Under the pieces are notes generated by a model that was given only the letters and a program-made list of their open reading frames with translations, searched no databases and had not been told where the DNA came from. A stretch of 64,000 nt of DNA from Pinibacter aurantiacus (GTDB lineage: Bacteria; Bacteroidota; Bacteroidia; Chitinophagales; Chitinophagaceae): contig NZ_JAHSPG010000017.1 of the NCBI RefSeq assembly GCF_019130065.1, forward strand, positions 88,001-152,000, written 5' to 3'. How positions within the stretch are numbered: the first letter of the stretch is position 1; each line of letters opens with the position of its first letter. Shown one piece after another: positions 1-8,234 of this stretch. Both the position numbers and the translations under genes were made by a program.

Positions 1-111
1 CGAGGCAATATTCATCAGCTCATTACTAGTATTCGCTCCTATCACCCACAAGCGATCATCCCGGTAGAAATTGTTCAAATAAAATCGCCTTCCTATGTTC
101 ACACTCATTGA
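1..111 (+). CDS. C-terminal fragment of an upstream gene, probably glycosyltransferase cluster
   Basis: A frame is open from the first base to a TGA at 109-111 and gives 36 residues ending IVQIKSPSYVHTH. There is no start inside the window, so the gene begins further left. It overlaps the next glycosyltransferase start by 17 nt, as expected for translationally coupled genes of one operon. The fragment is too short to assign a family; a role in surface polysaccharide synthesis is inferred only from the neighbours. Confidence 0.4.
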   Translation, partial: RGNIHQLITSIRSYHPQAIIPVEIVQIKSPSYVHTH

Positions 112-1264
112 TCTTACCTTCTTTGTCAACAAGGAGTTTGCAAGCGGTTCAGAGCTTGTGATATCGCAGGCGGCTTCACTTGGTTATGTCGATCATATTA
201 AAAAGTGTGTGGCTGTTGAGGTGGTGAAGCATACATGCAAGGAAGAGCATATAGTTGTGAATGGTGTGCCTTATCATTTCTTTAAAAACAACAATCGATT
301 TTTCAGTTTTCCATTAAAAACATTTTTGTACATACGAAAGCGACAGCCCGAAATTGTGCTTACCCAGGGGCTCTCGTTTCCATTCCAGGTGTTGATGTTG
401 CGATTGTTTGCCAAAAGCAAAACACGCATTCTTGCCCAGCATCATGGTGAAAGATGTGCCCGCTCCGTGGTGAAAAGAATGTTTGAACGTTTTGCCGATA
501 AATACATTGACGCTTATCTTTTCAATACACCTGAATATGCAGAAGAAAGGCTGCAGCTTGGCTTAATAGGCTACCAGGACAAAATTCTGCTGCTACCCGA
601 AGGCTCTAATACTTTTCAAAAGAAAGATAAAAAGAAAGCGAGATTGCAGGCTGGCATTGAATCTGAAGGAACTGTTTTTCTTTGGGTAGGAAGACTTAAT
701 GATAACAAGGATCCTCTTACCATTTTGCATGCGTTCGCAAAATATCTTTCTTACAACGGCGATGCACAGCTATATATGATCTACCAAACAGAAGATTTGC
801 TTTGGGCCGTAACCGATTTAGTGAATCAGAACGATTTACTGTTGGCGCATGTTCACTTGCTTGGAAAAAGAGATAGAAATGAATTGGATATGTGGTACAA
901 TGCGGCTGATTATTTCATTACCGGAAGCCATCATGAATATGGCGGATATGCTTTGCTGGAGGCAATGGCCTGTGGCTGTGTGCCAATAGCCACCAACATT
1001 CCAACCATGCAACGTTATTTGCAACATGGAGAAACTGGTTTCTTATTTCCTCCAGGCGATATTGAAGTGCTGAGTTTGCTGCTAACAATTCTCGATCAAT
1101 ACGATGTGGAAGAAATGTCACGGAAAGTAGCCGGTCATTTTAGAGCCAACTATTCATTTGAAAAAATAGCAACCGAGCTTTGTGATATTTGTACTGCACT
1201 ACTTGTCAAACAGCCGCATTATGTTGGTGACCGTGTCATCGATCCCGTAAGCAGTAACGCTTGA
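95..1264 (+). CDS. Glycosyltransferase, GT4 / GT-B fold
   Basis: A 389-residue cytoplasmic or membrane-peripheral glycosyltransferase, expected to add a sugar from a nucleotide-sugar donor to a growing surface polysaccharide. The C-terminal half has the group 1 signature: VGRLNDNKDP (about 198-207) opens the donor domain, and the acidic donor-binding stretch EYGGYALLEAMACGCVP (about 281-297) is followed by a GETGFLFPPGD motif. The N-terminal half is diverged, as usual for acceptor domains. The ATG at 95 lies inside the end of the preceding frame. The 3' end runs 66 nt into the opposite-strand glycosyltransferase, adding about 20 residues after the natural end of the last helix. Donor and acceptor sugars cannot be read from sequence. 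Confidence 0.85.
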   Translation: MFTLIDLTFFVNKEFASGSELVISQAASLGYVDHIKKCVAVEVVKHTCKEEHIVVNGVPYHFFKNNNRFFSFPLKTFLYIRKRQPEIVLTQGLSFPFQVLMLRLFAKSKTRILAQHHGERCARSVVKRMFERFADKYIDAYLFNTPEYAEERLQLGLIGYQDKILLLPEGSNTFQKKDKKKARLQAGIESEGTVFLWVGRLNDNKDPLTILHAFAKYLSYNGDAQLYMIYQTEDLLWAVTDLVNQNDLLLAHVHLLGKRDRNELDMWYNAADYFITGSHHEYGGYALLEAMACGCVPIATNIPTMQRYLQHGETGFLFPPGDIEVLSLLLTILDQYDVEEMSRKVAGHFRANYSFEKIATELCDICTALLVKQPHYVGDRVIDPVSSNA

Positions 1265-2251
1265 ATGTTTCAGCTGACTGTTTTTCAAAAGAGAAATGGT
1301 TTGCTCAACCATTTCATCAATAGTATTAACAATGAACCAGTGTGGTATATCGTGCTGCATTGGTTTGCAAAAGCTGATTACGTATGCACCGGCATAAGCG
1401 GCTTCTGCGCAAACAGTGCTAAAGCCTTCATAGGAAGAGGTATGTAAAAATATTTTTGTTCGCTGCATATTGACTAGTATTTCGGCATGTGGTAACTCGC
1501 CTGTTAAAGTAACATTGTCCTGCAAATGATGTTGTTCTAAAAGATCATGCAGTTTTGCTTTCTCCTGCCCTTCCCCGCAAAGCAAAACTTTTAGTTTACC
1601 GAAACTTCCATTTACCTGTTTTACCACTTCAACAAATACATCATATTGCTTTAGGGGAATGAGAGAGCCTGCGGCCATTATATCGATATCGCGTTCGGTT
1701 GGTGTATGAGTAAACATGTTTCCATCAATACCAATGGGCACAACATTAGCAATTTTGATCGCGTAATGTTCTTCAAAAGTTTTTGCAACGCTATCTGAAA
1801 TGGCGATCAATTCCTCACCGGACGATCGCATCAGCATTTTGTAACGGTTGTTCTTTTTTGCATCCTGCCCAAGTAACCATGTGTAATATTTGATGCCGTA
1901 TTTTTTGCCAAAACGCTTGCCCAGCAAGGCACACTCGCCCAGCCAAAGACTAAGAATGCCGATGATATGGTGTTGATGTTGCAAGTCATTCAGTATGCGC
2001 CAGACTTTTATCCAAACCCTTAACCTGAACAATTTTCCCTTGTTGGCACCACCCACACCAATGACCTGGATGCCGTTCCACACATATCTTTTTGCTACAA
2101 AAGGATACTGAAAAGTGATGATGACAATATTAAGCAACGGATAATTTTTCTGCAGATTCTTTACAAACACCTGAACGGAAGGAAGGCAAGCCGAATCTGC
2201 CTCATTTATGGGGAAACCGGGGGTGAGAATTATGAGAGTCGATTTGTTCAT
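1199..2251 (-). CDS. Glycosyltransferase, GT4 / GT-B fold
   Basis: A 350-residue group 1 glycosyltransferase. IITFQYPF and the following N-terminal region form the acceptor domain. PIGIDGNMF (about 172-180) marks the interdomain hinge, AAGSLIPLKQYD opens the donor domain, and SSYEGFSTVCAEAAYAGA (about 272-289) is the E-x7-E-type donor phosphate and sugar binding motif. It lies downstream of the ABC transporter and sugar transferase genes on the same strand and is separated from them by an inverted repeat at 2260-2356. It therefore probably belongs to the same polysaccharide cluster but may be transcribed separately. Its last 22 codons overlap the end of the convergent glycosyltransferase. Substrate is unknown. 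Confidence 0.85.
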   Translation of the reverse strand: MNKSTLIILTPGFPINEADSACLPSVQVFVKNLQKNYPLLNIVIITFQYPFVAKRYVWNGIQVIGVGGANKGKLFRLRVWIKVWRILNDLQHQHHIIGILSLWLGECALLGKRFGKKYGIKYYTWLLGQDAKKNNRYKMLMRSSGEELIAISDSVAKTFEEHYAIKIANVVPIGIDGNMFTHTPTERDIDIMAAGSLIPLKQYDVFVEVVKQVNGSFGKLKVLLCGEGQEKAKLHDLLEQHHLQDNVTLTGELPHAEILVNMQRTKIFLHTSSYEGFSTVCAEAAYAGAYVISFCKPMQHDIPHWFIVNTIDEMVEQTISLLKNSQLKHSSVTAYGIDDTVTNIMRLFDK

Positions 2252-2259
2252 GCTGGTAT

Positions 2260-2356
2260 CAGGAATTAGAAATTAGGAATTAGGAATTAGTAAAGAAGCA
2301 AAATTTAGGAATTGCGAACTAGCTTCTAACTCCTAATTCCTAATTTCTAATTCCTG
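2260..2356. repeat. Inverted repeat of degenerate GAATTAG units
   Basis: Arms at 2260-2290 and 2326-2356 are complementary over 30 of 31 positions around a 35-nt loop. Each arm is made of 7-8 nt units of the type GAATTAG, and one deviant unit (GAAATTAG) sits at the same place in both arms. The right arm ends 7 nt from the stop codon of the ABC transporter gene. It could fold as a hairpin at the 3' end of that transcript. Confidence 0.9.
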
Positions 2357-2363
2357 CTTTAGT

Positions 2364-4031
2364 TCACTCATCAATCTCCACCATCTTATTACACCAATGC
2401 AAACTGCTTTTATTATGTGTGATCAGAATAATGATTTTTCCCTGCGATGCGAGTTCCTGGAAGTAGTTGAGCAGTTTGATCTCCGACGCTTCGTCGAGTT
2501 CTTTAAATGGTTCATCGAGTATAATAAGGTCGGCATTCTTGTACAGCGCGCGTGCGATGGTAATGCGTTGACGCTGGCCGCCGCTCAGGTCCCTGCCTGC
2601 ATCTGCGATGTGTGTTTGCTGCGCATCAAAACCAGAGGAAACAATTTGCTGCATGCTGGTGGCCTGAAGCACTGTTTCAACTTCGGTATTTTCTCCTTCT
2701 TCTTTACCCAATGTTATATTGTTCCAAACAGAGTCGTTGAACAGAAAAGGATGTTGCTTTACATAGGCGATCAAATGCGTTATCTTTTTACGATCTTCTG
2801 TGGTTGTGTTAACTCCGTTGATATTGATGGCTCCTGATGATGGCGACAAAAAGCCGAGCAATAAATTGACTACCGTTGTTTTTCCTTTCCCCGAAAGTCC
2901 GTGTATGCCAACTATGTCCCCACGATGCAAGGACAGGTTGAAATAGCTTAATACAGGTGTAGATGGCCTGTAGGCAAAGGAAACATTTTCGAATGCGACA
3001 TGTTGTATCCCTTTATCAATGTTGGTATCAGCGTTGTCATTTGTTTCTGCTTTTTGCTGTGGAGCAAGCGGATGTATGGTAAATTCGTAAGCTTTTATTT
3101 GACCGATGCTGTTTAATATCTTCACTGCACCGGGAATAATTTTATACGCTGCGGCAATGAACGCGCCGAGCGTCACTACTTCCAGATGCACAGTTCCTGA
3201 TAGTGTTTTGTTGATCACTACGAGAATGAACAAGCCTGCAACGGCAAATGCTTCTATGAATCTGGAAGGCAGCGCCTGTATGCTTTGTTGTGATGCCAAT
3301 CCTTCGTTCATCAGCTGCTGGTGGTTAACATAGCGTTCCGTAAAAAATGATTGTGCATTGTACACATTGCTCTCTACAAAAGCAGCAAGGGCTTCGTGCA
3401 AATATTGCAAAGACTGCTCGCTGTTTTTCTTTACAACTTTTTTTACGTTATCCACTTTACGTTTCATCAGTGATGAGCACATGATAACGGGTGGCAGCAA
3501 TACGATCAACAATAGTAAAAAAATAACCGGGCTGTACAATAGCACTGCTGTGATGGTTATGAATATCAAAATGATTTGGGCAACCATTTGCTGGAAGCTG
3601 CGCAATACGTAGTAACAAAACTCAATCGGTTCCTGTGAAATTTTTCTCACGTAAATGGCCGGTGCTGTCTGCACATGCTCTGCGTAATCTGAATGAAAAT
3701 AACTGATAAGATTGTTGCGGGAGATTCTCAGTGCCACTTTGTAGATGAACTGAAATTGGTTAGTGAGTACCACTCCCGCGAAAATATTTTTAGCAATGAA
3801 TAGCATTAAAAAGATCGCAATCGGCCACAGGGAATCTTTTCCGAAGAAATTGCTTACGGCTTCAACAGATGCATTCTTTGTTCCTGCATACATGGCTGTG
3901 AGCCAAACCAGCGCAGCCATGAAAGCTACGTCCAGCAAGGTTAGCAGGATATCCGGAAAGATCATGGACCATAGCTGCTTTCTTTCCTCCGGGGTAAGTG
4001 CCTTAAAAATATGTTTGATGATCAGCTTCAT
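2364..4031 (-). CDS. ABC transporter, fused permease and ATPase (type IV exporter fold)
   Basis: A 555-residue half-transporter, expected to dimerise and move a lipid-linked saccharide or similar substrate across the inner membrane. Residues 1-310 contain about six membrane helices. The ATPase domain (about 345-555) has Walker A GLSGKGKT (378-385), Q-loop Gln426, signature LSGGQ (483-487), Walker B LIILDEP with Glu507, and the H-loop His in ITHN (539). The usual SALD of the D-loop is replaced by FKELDE, which is uncommon. Eighteen nt separate it from the upstream sugar transferase gene, so the two are probably co-transcribed. This context favours a PglK/MsbA-like polysaccharide flippase over a drug or peptide exporter. 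Substrate is inference. Confidence 0.85.
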   Translation of the reverse strand: MKLIIKHIFKALTPEERKQLWSMIFPDILLTLLDVAFMAALVWLTAMYAGTKNASVEAVSNFFGKDSLWPIAIFLMLFIAKNIFAGVVLTNQFQFIYKVALRISRNNLISYFHSDYAEHVQTAPAIYVRKISQEPIEFCYYVLRSFQQMVAQIILIFITITAVLLYSPVIFLLLLIVLLPPVIMCSSLMKRKVDNVKKVVKKNSEQSLQYLHEALAAFVESNVYNAQSFFTERYVNHQQLMNEGLASQQSIQALPSRFIEAFAVAGLFILVVINKTLSGTVHLEVVTLGAFIAAAYKIIPGAVKILNSIGQIKAYEFTIHPLAPQQKAETNDNADTNIDKGIQHVAFENVSFAYRPSTPVLSYFNLSLHRGDIVGIHGLSGKGKTTVVNLLLGFLSPSSGAININGVNTTTEDRKKITHLIAYVKQHPFLFNDSVWNNITLGKEEGENTEVETVLQATSMQQIVSSGFDAQQTHIADAGRDLSGGQRQRITIARALYKNADLIILDEPFKELDEASEIKLLNYFQELASQGKIIILITHNKSSLHWCNKMVEIDE

Positions 4032-4049
4032 GTGGCAGGCTATTATACT

Positions 4050-4742
4050 TTAGGAAAAGAAAACCGTAGCGACGGTGCGCACAATAATTTTTATGTCCAT
4101 TTTGGGTGACCAGTTCCTGATATAGTAAAGATCCATTTCCAGCCGCTCGCTTAATGTTTCAATATTTTCAGAGTAGCCGTATTGGCCATATGATTGTGCA
4201 AGACCTGTGATGCCGGGCTTTACAAAGTGCCGGGATGAATAAGAATCTATCAATACTTCGTTGCGTAGATTCTCCGCTATCATTTGCGGACGCGGGCCGA
4301 TAAAGGACATATCTCCCATCAAAACATTGAGGAACTGGGGCAGTTCGTCCAAATGTGTTCTGCGAAATACGTGGCCGGTCAGGGTGATCCTTTTATCATT
4401 TTCATGGGCTCCTTCTGTGTCTGCATTTGCATTTACAATCATGGTCCTGAACTTGATGCAGTTAAAAACCTGTCCATTTTTCATATGGCGCTTTTGTATA
4501 AAAAATACCGGCCCGCGGGAATTTATTTTGATGATGATGGCGGCAAGGGGTGTCATCCATGACAGAATGAATACGATGGCAAATAGCGAGACAAGAATGT
4601 CAACAGTTCTTTTTAGTAGTTTGTTGTACGTTCTGTCCAATGGTGAGCACAACTTTTCGTCGCGATAAACAACGTTGAGTTCAGAGGTTCGCACAGGCAG
4701 CTGTATAGCCACGTCGGTATAAGAGTCGGCATGTCCCTTCAT
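4050..4742 (-). CDS. Initiating sugar-phosphate transferase (polyprenol phosphate)
   Basis: A 230-residue member of the bacterial sugar transferase family (PF02397), which moves a sugar-1-phosphate from a UDP-sugar onto undecaprenyl phosphate to start a glycan chain. One hydrophobic segment (about 47-72) precedes the cytoplasmic catalytic domain. KFRTM is present, THLDELPQFLNVLMGDMSFIGPRP contains the Asp-Glu pair used for covalent phospho-sugar transfer in PglC-like enzymes, and VKPGITGLAQ follows. The protein has the short single-helix architecture, not the long WcaJ form with four extra helices. It is the first gene of a short operon with the ABC transporter. The 5' region (4743-4902) contains only one arm of a TTAACGC repeat. 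Confidence 0.88.
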   Translation of the reverse strand: MKGHADSYTDVAIQLPVRTSELNVVYRDEKLCSPLDRTYNKLLKRTVDILVSLFAIVFILSWMTPLAAIIIKINSRGPVFFIQKRHMKNGQVFNCIKFRTMIVNANADTEGAHENDKRITLTGHVFRRTHLDELPQFLNVLMGDMSFIGPRPQMIAENLRNEVLIDSYSSRHFVKPGITGLAQSYGQYGYSENIETLSERLEMDLYYIRNWSPKMDIKIIVRTVATVFFS

Positions 4743-4846
4743 AATGTACTTGCTATAAGTGGATGATCAATCGCTCAGTGATCCGTCTTTGTAAGTATAT
4801 ACGAGAGGTTACAAGAATAGTTGCCTGACAGGTGCTTTTTCTTTTG

Positions 4847-4883
4847 TTAAATGCTTAACGCTGAATGCCAAAAGCTTAACGCA
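4847..4883. repeat. Single arm of TTAACGC-type repeat
   Basis: Units resembling GCTTAACG and GCTGAATGCC occur upstream of the sugar transferase gene. The same family forms paired arms at 19017-19100, 32094-32172 and 34561-34649. No complementary arm was found close by. Confidence 0.55.
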
Positions 4884-4902
4884 TGTTGTGACTCTCAGAT
4901 TT

Positions 4903-4996
4903 ACCACTAAGGCACTGAGGGCACTAAGCTACACTAAGGCTTGTTTGAAATTCAGCTTCTCTTAGTGAAACTTAGTGTTCTTAGTGTCTTAGTGGT
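4903..4996. repeat. CACTAAGG / CTTAGTG hairpin repeat, left copy
   Basis: The left arm (4903-4939) is built from CACTAAGG-like units of 8-10 nt and the right arm (4961-4996) from the complementary CTTAGTG units. A copy of the same element, similar in arms and loop, stands at 5674-5767, so the two flank the lipoprotein gene between them. The right arm ends about 37 nt past the end of that gene. Confidence 0.9.
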
Positions 4997-5033
4997 GAAA
5001 GAGCGAGTTAGACTTTTAAAGTATTACAACGGG

Positions 5034-5555
5034 TCAGTTAGTTTCCTTCGACCAGATTATTGTTCCATTCGTTTCAAAGACAATCGAATTTGCTTTGGAG
5101 AGAAATGAATTTTCAAATGTGTTTGTGTTGGCGAAGTCTTTCAGTTGACTGATCAATTTGTTTACAAGCTCATCATGGGCAAGACTATTGTAGTCGCGTT
5201 CCGGCAATTTTAAATAATTGTGTGCGGGCTCAAACTCAATACGCGTTGCTGATTGATGTTCCCCTTCTTTGTAGGTGTTGGTTCCAACTAAGAAAAGTAT
5301 TTTTTCGTCCTTCCCTTCGAAAAGGCCGAGTTTAAATTTGTCAATCTTTTTTTCTGGTTTGCTGTTGTCGCAAATGTTAACCAGCCAGTCTTGTAAGGTT
5401 TTGAAATGCGAAATCTCTTCTGGCGCCGGGGGTGCTAGATCATCGACTGACTCTGTTATCCGGACATCCTGAACTATAATTTTTCCGTGTTGTTCGCATG
5501 CCATTATTGATACAGTGATTAAGGTTATAAAAAGAAACTTACGGATTGCAATCAT
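5034..5555 (-). CDS. Small predicted lipoprotein of unknown function
   Basis: A 173-residue protein that I do not recognise. The N-terminus MIAIRKFLFITLITVSIMAC is a lipoprotein signal with the lipid-acceptor Cys at position 20. The mature part is soluble-looking and mixed charged, with GTNTYKEGEHQSATRIEFEP in the middle; it lacks evident catalytic motifs and further membrane segments. It is monocistronic and stands alone between two near-identical hairpin repeats, between the polysaccharide cluster and SusCD locus 1. Bacteroidota lipoproteins of this size are often envelope-attached accessory proteins, but no role can be assigned. Confidence 0.75.
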   Translation of the reverse strand: MIAIRKFLFITLITVSIMACEQHGKIIVQDVRITESVDDLAPPAPEEISHFKTLQDWLVNICDNSKPEKKIDKFKLGLFEGKDEKILFLVGTNTYKEGEHQSATRIEFEPAHNYLKLPERDYNSLAHDELVNKLISQLKDFANTNTFENSFLSKANSIVFETNGTIIWSKETN

Positions 5556-5673
5556 ACTGATTTAGGATTTACGAGGTTTAATGATAAAATTAAATCTACA
5601 TAATACTACTGTTAGAAAAAAGATTTTCCCTCAACTACTTGGGAAGGTCGGATTATTTGGGGTCTCTGAGATT

Positions 5674-5767
5674 ACCACTAAGGCACTAAGGGCACTAAGC
5701 CTCACTAAGGGTTGTTTAAAATTAGACCTCTCTTAGTGGAACTTAGTGCCCTTAGTGCCTTAGTGGT
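5674..5767. repeat. CACTAAGG / CTTAGTG hairpin repeat, right copy
   Basis: Second copy of the element at 4903-4996, with the same unit order and a related loop (TTGTTTAAAATTAGACC). The pairing extends outward: GTCTCT at 5662-5667 matches AGAGAC at 5773-5778. It occupies most of the gap between the lipoprotein start and the terminator of SusCD locus 1. Confidence 0.9.
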
Positions 5768-5805
5768 GGAATAGAGACTCACACTTCCAACGCGTCGGTA
5801 AGAAA

Positions 5806-5838
5806 CAAAACGGCCCATCCTTTCGAATGGGCCGTGCA
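5806..5838 (-). terminator. Intrinsic terminator of SusCD operon 1
   Basis: Stem ACGGCCCAT (5810-5818) pairs with ATGGGCCGT (5826-5834). Read on the minus strand the stem is followed by GTTTTGTTTC. It lies 33 nt beyond the stop codon of the PKD-like lipoprotein gene, the last gene of the locus. Confidence 0.8.
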
Positions 5839-5870
5839 AAAAACACACTTAAACGCATGAGAAGAAAGAA

Positions 5871-7283
5871 CTATTGTGCCCTTACTGCCATATCAACGGG
5901 CGAACCCGGGATGCCGTCTATTTTCTTAATCAAATCACCGTTTTTACCGGTGCTGATGTTCAGGTAATACAAAGAGCCTTCAACGCCCGCCACCAGTGTA
6001 TTCTGATCAATTAATTTGATCATGGTAACATCTTTGCCGCCAAAGTCTGTTGTAAGTGCTGTAAGGTTTTGATTGGTTGGATTGTATCTGTATACTTTGC
6101 TGCCCGAGTTAAAATAGAATATTTCATCGTCAGTTGCCTGCCATTTTGTTGTTGCTGTAATTAATGCCGGCTGAATGAATGCACGCTTGTATAAAGTCGT
6201 AATCTGGAACGGCCCTGTGAAGTTTGCCGTGAACTTCAACTCATACAAGGTGCCGTCGGATGATTTTCCAAACAGAAAACAATTGCCTTTATTCACCTGC
6301 ATCATCGTTACCAGGTTGAGGCCAACATTGGTTGGATCAAAGGCTGAGCCGATGACACTATATTGCGTACCAAAATACATCGGTTGTCCATATACGTTAA
6401 AGCGGATGATGTTCTTTTTTACCGCATCATATCCTATGTAATAGTCACCAGTGCTTCCGCTGGCATAGATGAGGCCATTATCCAAAGTGTAGTCGCCATC
6501 ACAGGCTACACCAAACATGCCATAGATGGGCGCCATGTTCCATGTTTGCCAGAAACCAGCATACAGCCTATGGTTGATAACACCTGTGATTACCCCAAGT
6601 TGCGTGCCGGACATTTCTGATACCTTCGTTGTATCCGGCGCGTTAAAAAAGTTGCCAGCTAAGTTTTTTGCACGTTTCAAAGAATCGGCACCTATTTGCA
6701 CACCGCCATTTTCCGTCATTACCCAATAGCTGGAAATGGTTACGGGCAGAATTTGCTGATGAACCGTAGGTACCATTACCAACGGTTTTGCAGGCAAATT
6801 CTCTCCCTGTACTGTTGCATATATCCGGGCCTGTACTGTACCATCGGGTTTGATAAATGAGAATTGTGTTACATTATTTTCAACGCTTAACACGGCTGTT
6901 CCGAGGCTGAAATTGGTAATGCCATCTATTTTAAAGTCGTGAAAGTAACGCATGCCATTATCGTTATTGATAATGGTTAAGCGACCATAAAATCTGCCTG
7001 TGCCTAATCCGTAAAGCGTTCGTAAAGAAGAGCCCGAGAAATGTTGATCGGCCACATTAGGACCGCCAATGCGCCAGTCGAAGCTTAATGATGCATTGTT
7101 TTTTACGGTAATGGTCGGCGTAATAATAAGGCTGTCCCCAACCACGGCTTTGTACACAGTATCGAGATGTGTAACCACTGGTTCTTCGGGTATATCGTAT
7201 GTATAATTGCCTTTGTCCTTGTAGCAGGAGTCAAAAGCAACCGCTAGTGAAATGGAAAATATGATGATTAATAATTTCTTCAT
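5871..7283 (-). CDS. PKD-like family lipoprotein (SusCD locus 1)
   Basis: A 470-residue surface lipoprotein candidate. The signal peptide ends in FDSC and the mature protein begins with CYKDKGNYTYDIPEEP, a start typical of the PKD-like family that accompanies SusC/SusD and DUF4843 genes. An Ig/PKD-like N-terminal region (about 30-130) is followed by a long repetitive beta-rich part with propeller-like elements (for example DEIFYFNSGSKVYRYNP). It is the last gene of the locus and ends before an intrinsic terminator. A hairpin at 7291-7385 separates it from DUF4843, which may lower its expression relative to SusC/SusD. The likely role is an accessory ligand-binding lipoprotein at the outer membrane; ligand unknown. 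The paralogue at 21263-22798 shares the same start motif. Confidence 0.85.
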   Translation of the reverse strand: MKKLLIIIFSISLAVAFDSCYKDKGNYTYDIPEEPVVTHLDTVYKAVVGDSLIITPTITVKNNASLSFDWRIGGPNVADQHFSGSSLRTLYGLGTGRFYGRLTIINNDNGMRYFHDFKIDGITNFSLGTAVLSVENNVTQFSFIKPDGTVQARIYATVQGENLPAKPLVMVPTVHQQILPVTISSYWVMTENGGVQIGADSLKRAKNLAGNFFNAPDTTKVSEMSGTQLGVITGVINHRLYAGFWQTWNMAPIYGMFGVACDGDYTLDNGLIYASGSTGDYYIGYDAVKKNIIRFNVYGQPMYFGTQYSVIGSAFDPTNVGLNLVTMMQVNKGNCFLFGKSSDGTLYELKFTANFTGPFQITTLYKRAFIQPALITATTKWQATDDEIFYFNSGSKVYRYNPTNQNLTALTTDFGGKDVTMIKLIDQNTLVAGVEGSLYYLNISTGKNGDLIKKIDGIPGSPVDMAVRAQ

Positions 7284-7290
7284 GCTCGTT

Positions 7291-7385
7291 AATTTTTAAA
7301 ATTTAAAATTTAAAAATCAAAAGTCAAACGCTTGCAAAACACAGTTGCTCTCATTTTTTACTTTTGATTTTTTACTTTTTAATTT
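7291..7385. repeat. AT-rich inverted repeat between DUF4843 and PKD genes (locus 1)
   Basis: Left arm 7291-7327 (TTTAAAA units ending in ATCAAAAGT) and right arm 7352-7385 (ACTTTTGAT followed by TTTTTACTTTTT units) can pair imperfectly. The right arm contains the TAA stop codon of the DUF4843 gene (7379-7381). The equivalent junction of locus 2 also holds an inverted repeat, from a different family. Confidence 0.75.
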
Positions 7386-8203
7386 ATCCTACGCCCAAAC
7401 TCATCAATGAAATGGTAAGTGCTGGCGCCATCATCTTTCTTATACAATATTTTCTTAGCAGGATTGTTGATGCTATAGAAATAGTAGTCGTCGCTGTCCT
7501 TAATTTTATCCAGCACATAATCCCGTCCCGGATTATTCTTTACCCATGTTGCCGGGTCGGCCATAAACGAAGTGAGTAGACTGATAATGTATAAGTTTTT
7601 CGGAATATCAAAAAATGGTGTATTCGGTTGAGGAACGGTCAATTCTCTTACGCCATTAGTAGCAATAAGAAAAAGCAAATGTTTTGTACGGGAGTAATAA
7701 TCGCCCAGATAGTAAGTCCACCAGTACTCCTTTTCCAGTGTGCTTGAAAAAATAACCATTCCGTTGATCTCTTTTACCAGTGACGTTCCGAAATTGTCAT
7801 TTGCATATAACTTAAATTTCAGCTTAACAGATTGATTCTGCAATGCGCTATCGGTGTTATAAATAACCAATGGAATAGAAATTCTTCCCTTGTTTGCCGG
7901 CATCACATAGCTGTCTTTGAAAGCTTCATAATGTTTGCCCGGTAACGCCGTAGAAGAATCTGGCATTGCTTTAAGGATAAAAGTTCTGTCAGTGTTTGTT
8001 TGAACGCCGGAAATGCGAACTGGTATCATAATAGTGTCACGTGCCAGATCCGGTGTATATGCAAATGTGTACACAATGCTGTCCTTGTCTTCTGAACTGA
8101 AATCGAAAACAATGTTGTCCGTACTGTTGTACTTCAGCTCTTCCGCTTTTTTGCAGGAAGCAACTGTAAGTACAAGTAGTATGATGGGAAATAATTTTTT
8201 CAT
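7379..8203 (-). CDS. DUF4843 lipoprotein (SusCD locus 1)
   Basis: A 274-residue lipoprotein: MKKLFPIILLVLTVASC carries the lipobox with Cys at 17. The N-terminal part (about 30-150) has the DUF4843 features: TDNIVFDF, a beta-sandwich strand pattern, RDTIMIPVRISG, and the PDSSTALPGKHYEAF motif also seen as DSSTAVAGTHYDAL in the locus 2 paralogue. The C-terminal part is more variable. The protein is encoded directly downstream of SusD with a 31-nt gap. It is probably a surface lipoprotein that helps bind substrate at the SusCD transporter; direct function unknown. Confidence 0.85.
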   Translation of the reverse strand: MKKLFPIILLVLTVASCKKAEELKYNSTDNIVFDFSSEDKDSIVYTFAYTPDLARDTIMIPVRISGVQTNTDRTFILKAMPDSSTALPGKHYEAFKDSYVMPANKGRISIPLVIYNTDSALQNQSVKLKFKLYANDNFGTSLVKEINGMVIFSSTLEKEYWWTYYLGDYYSRTKHLLFLIATNGVRELTVPQPNTPFFDIPKNLYIISLLTSFMADPATWVKNNPGRDYVLDKIKDSDDYYFYSINNPAKKILYKKDDGASTYHFIDEFGRRIN

Positions 8204-8234
8204 GCTCGAAATTTTTGAATGAATGAATACACTG

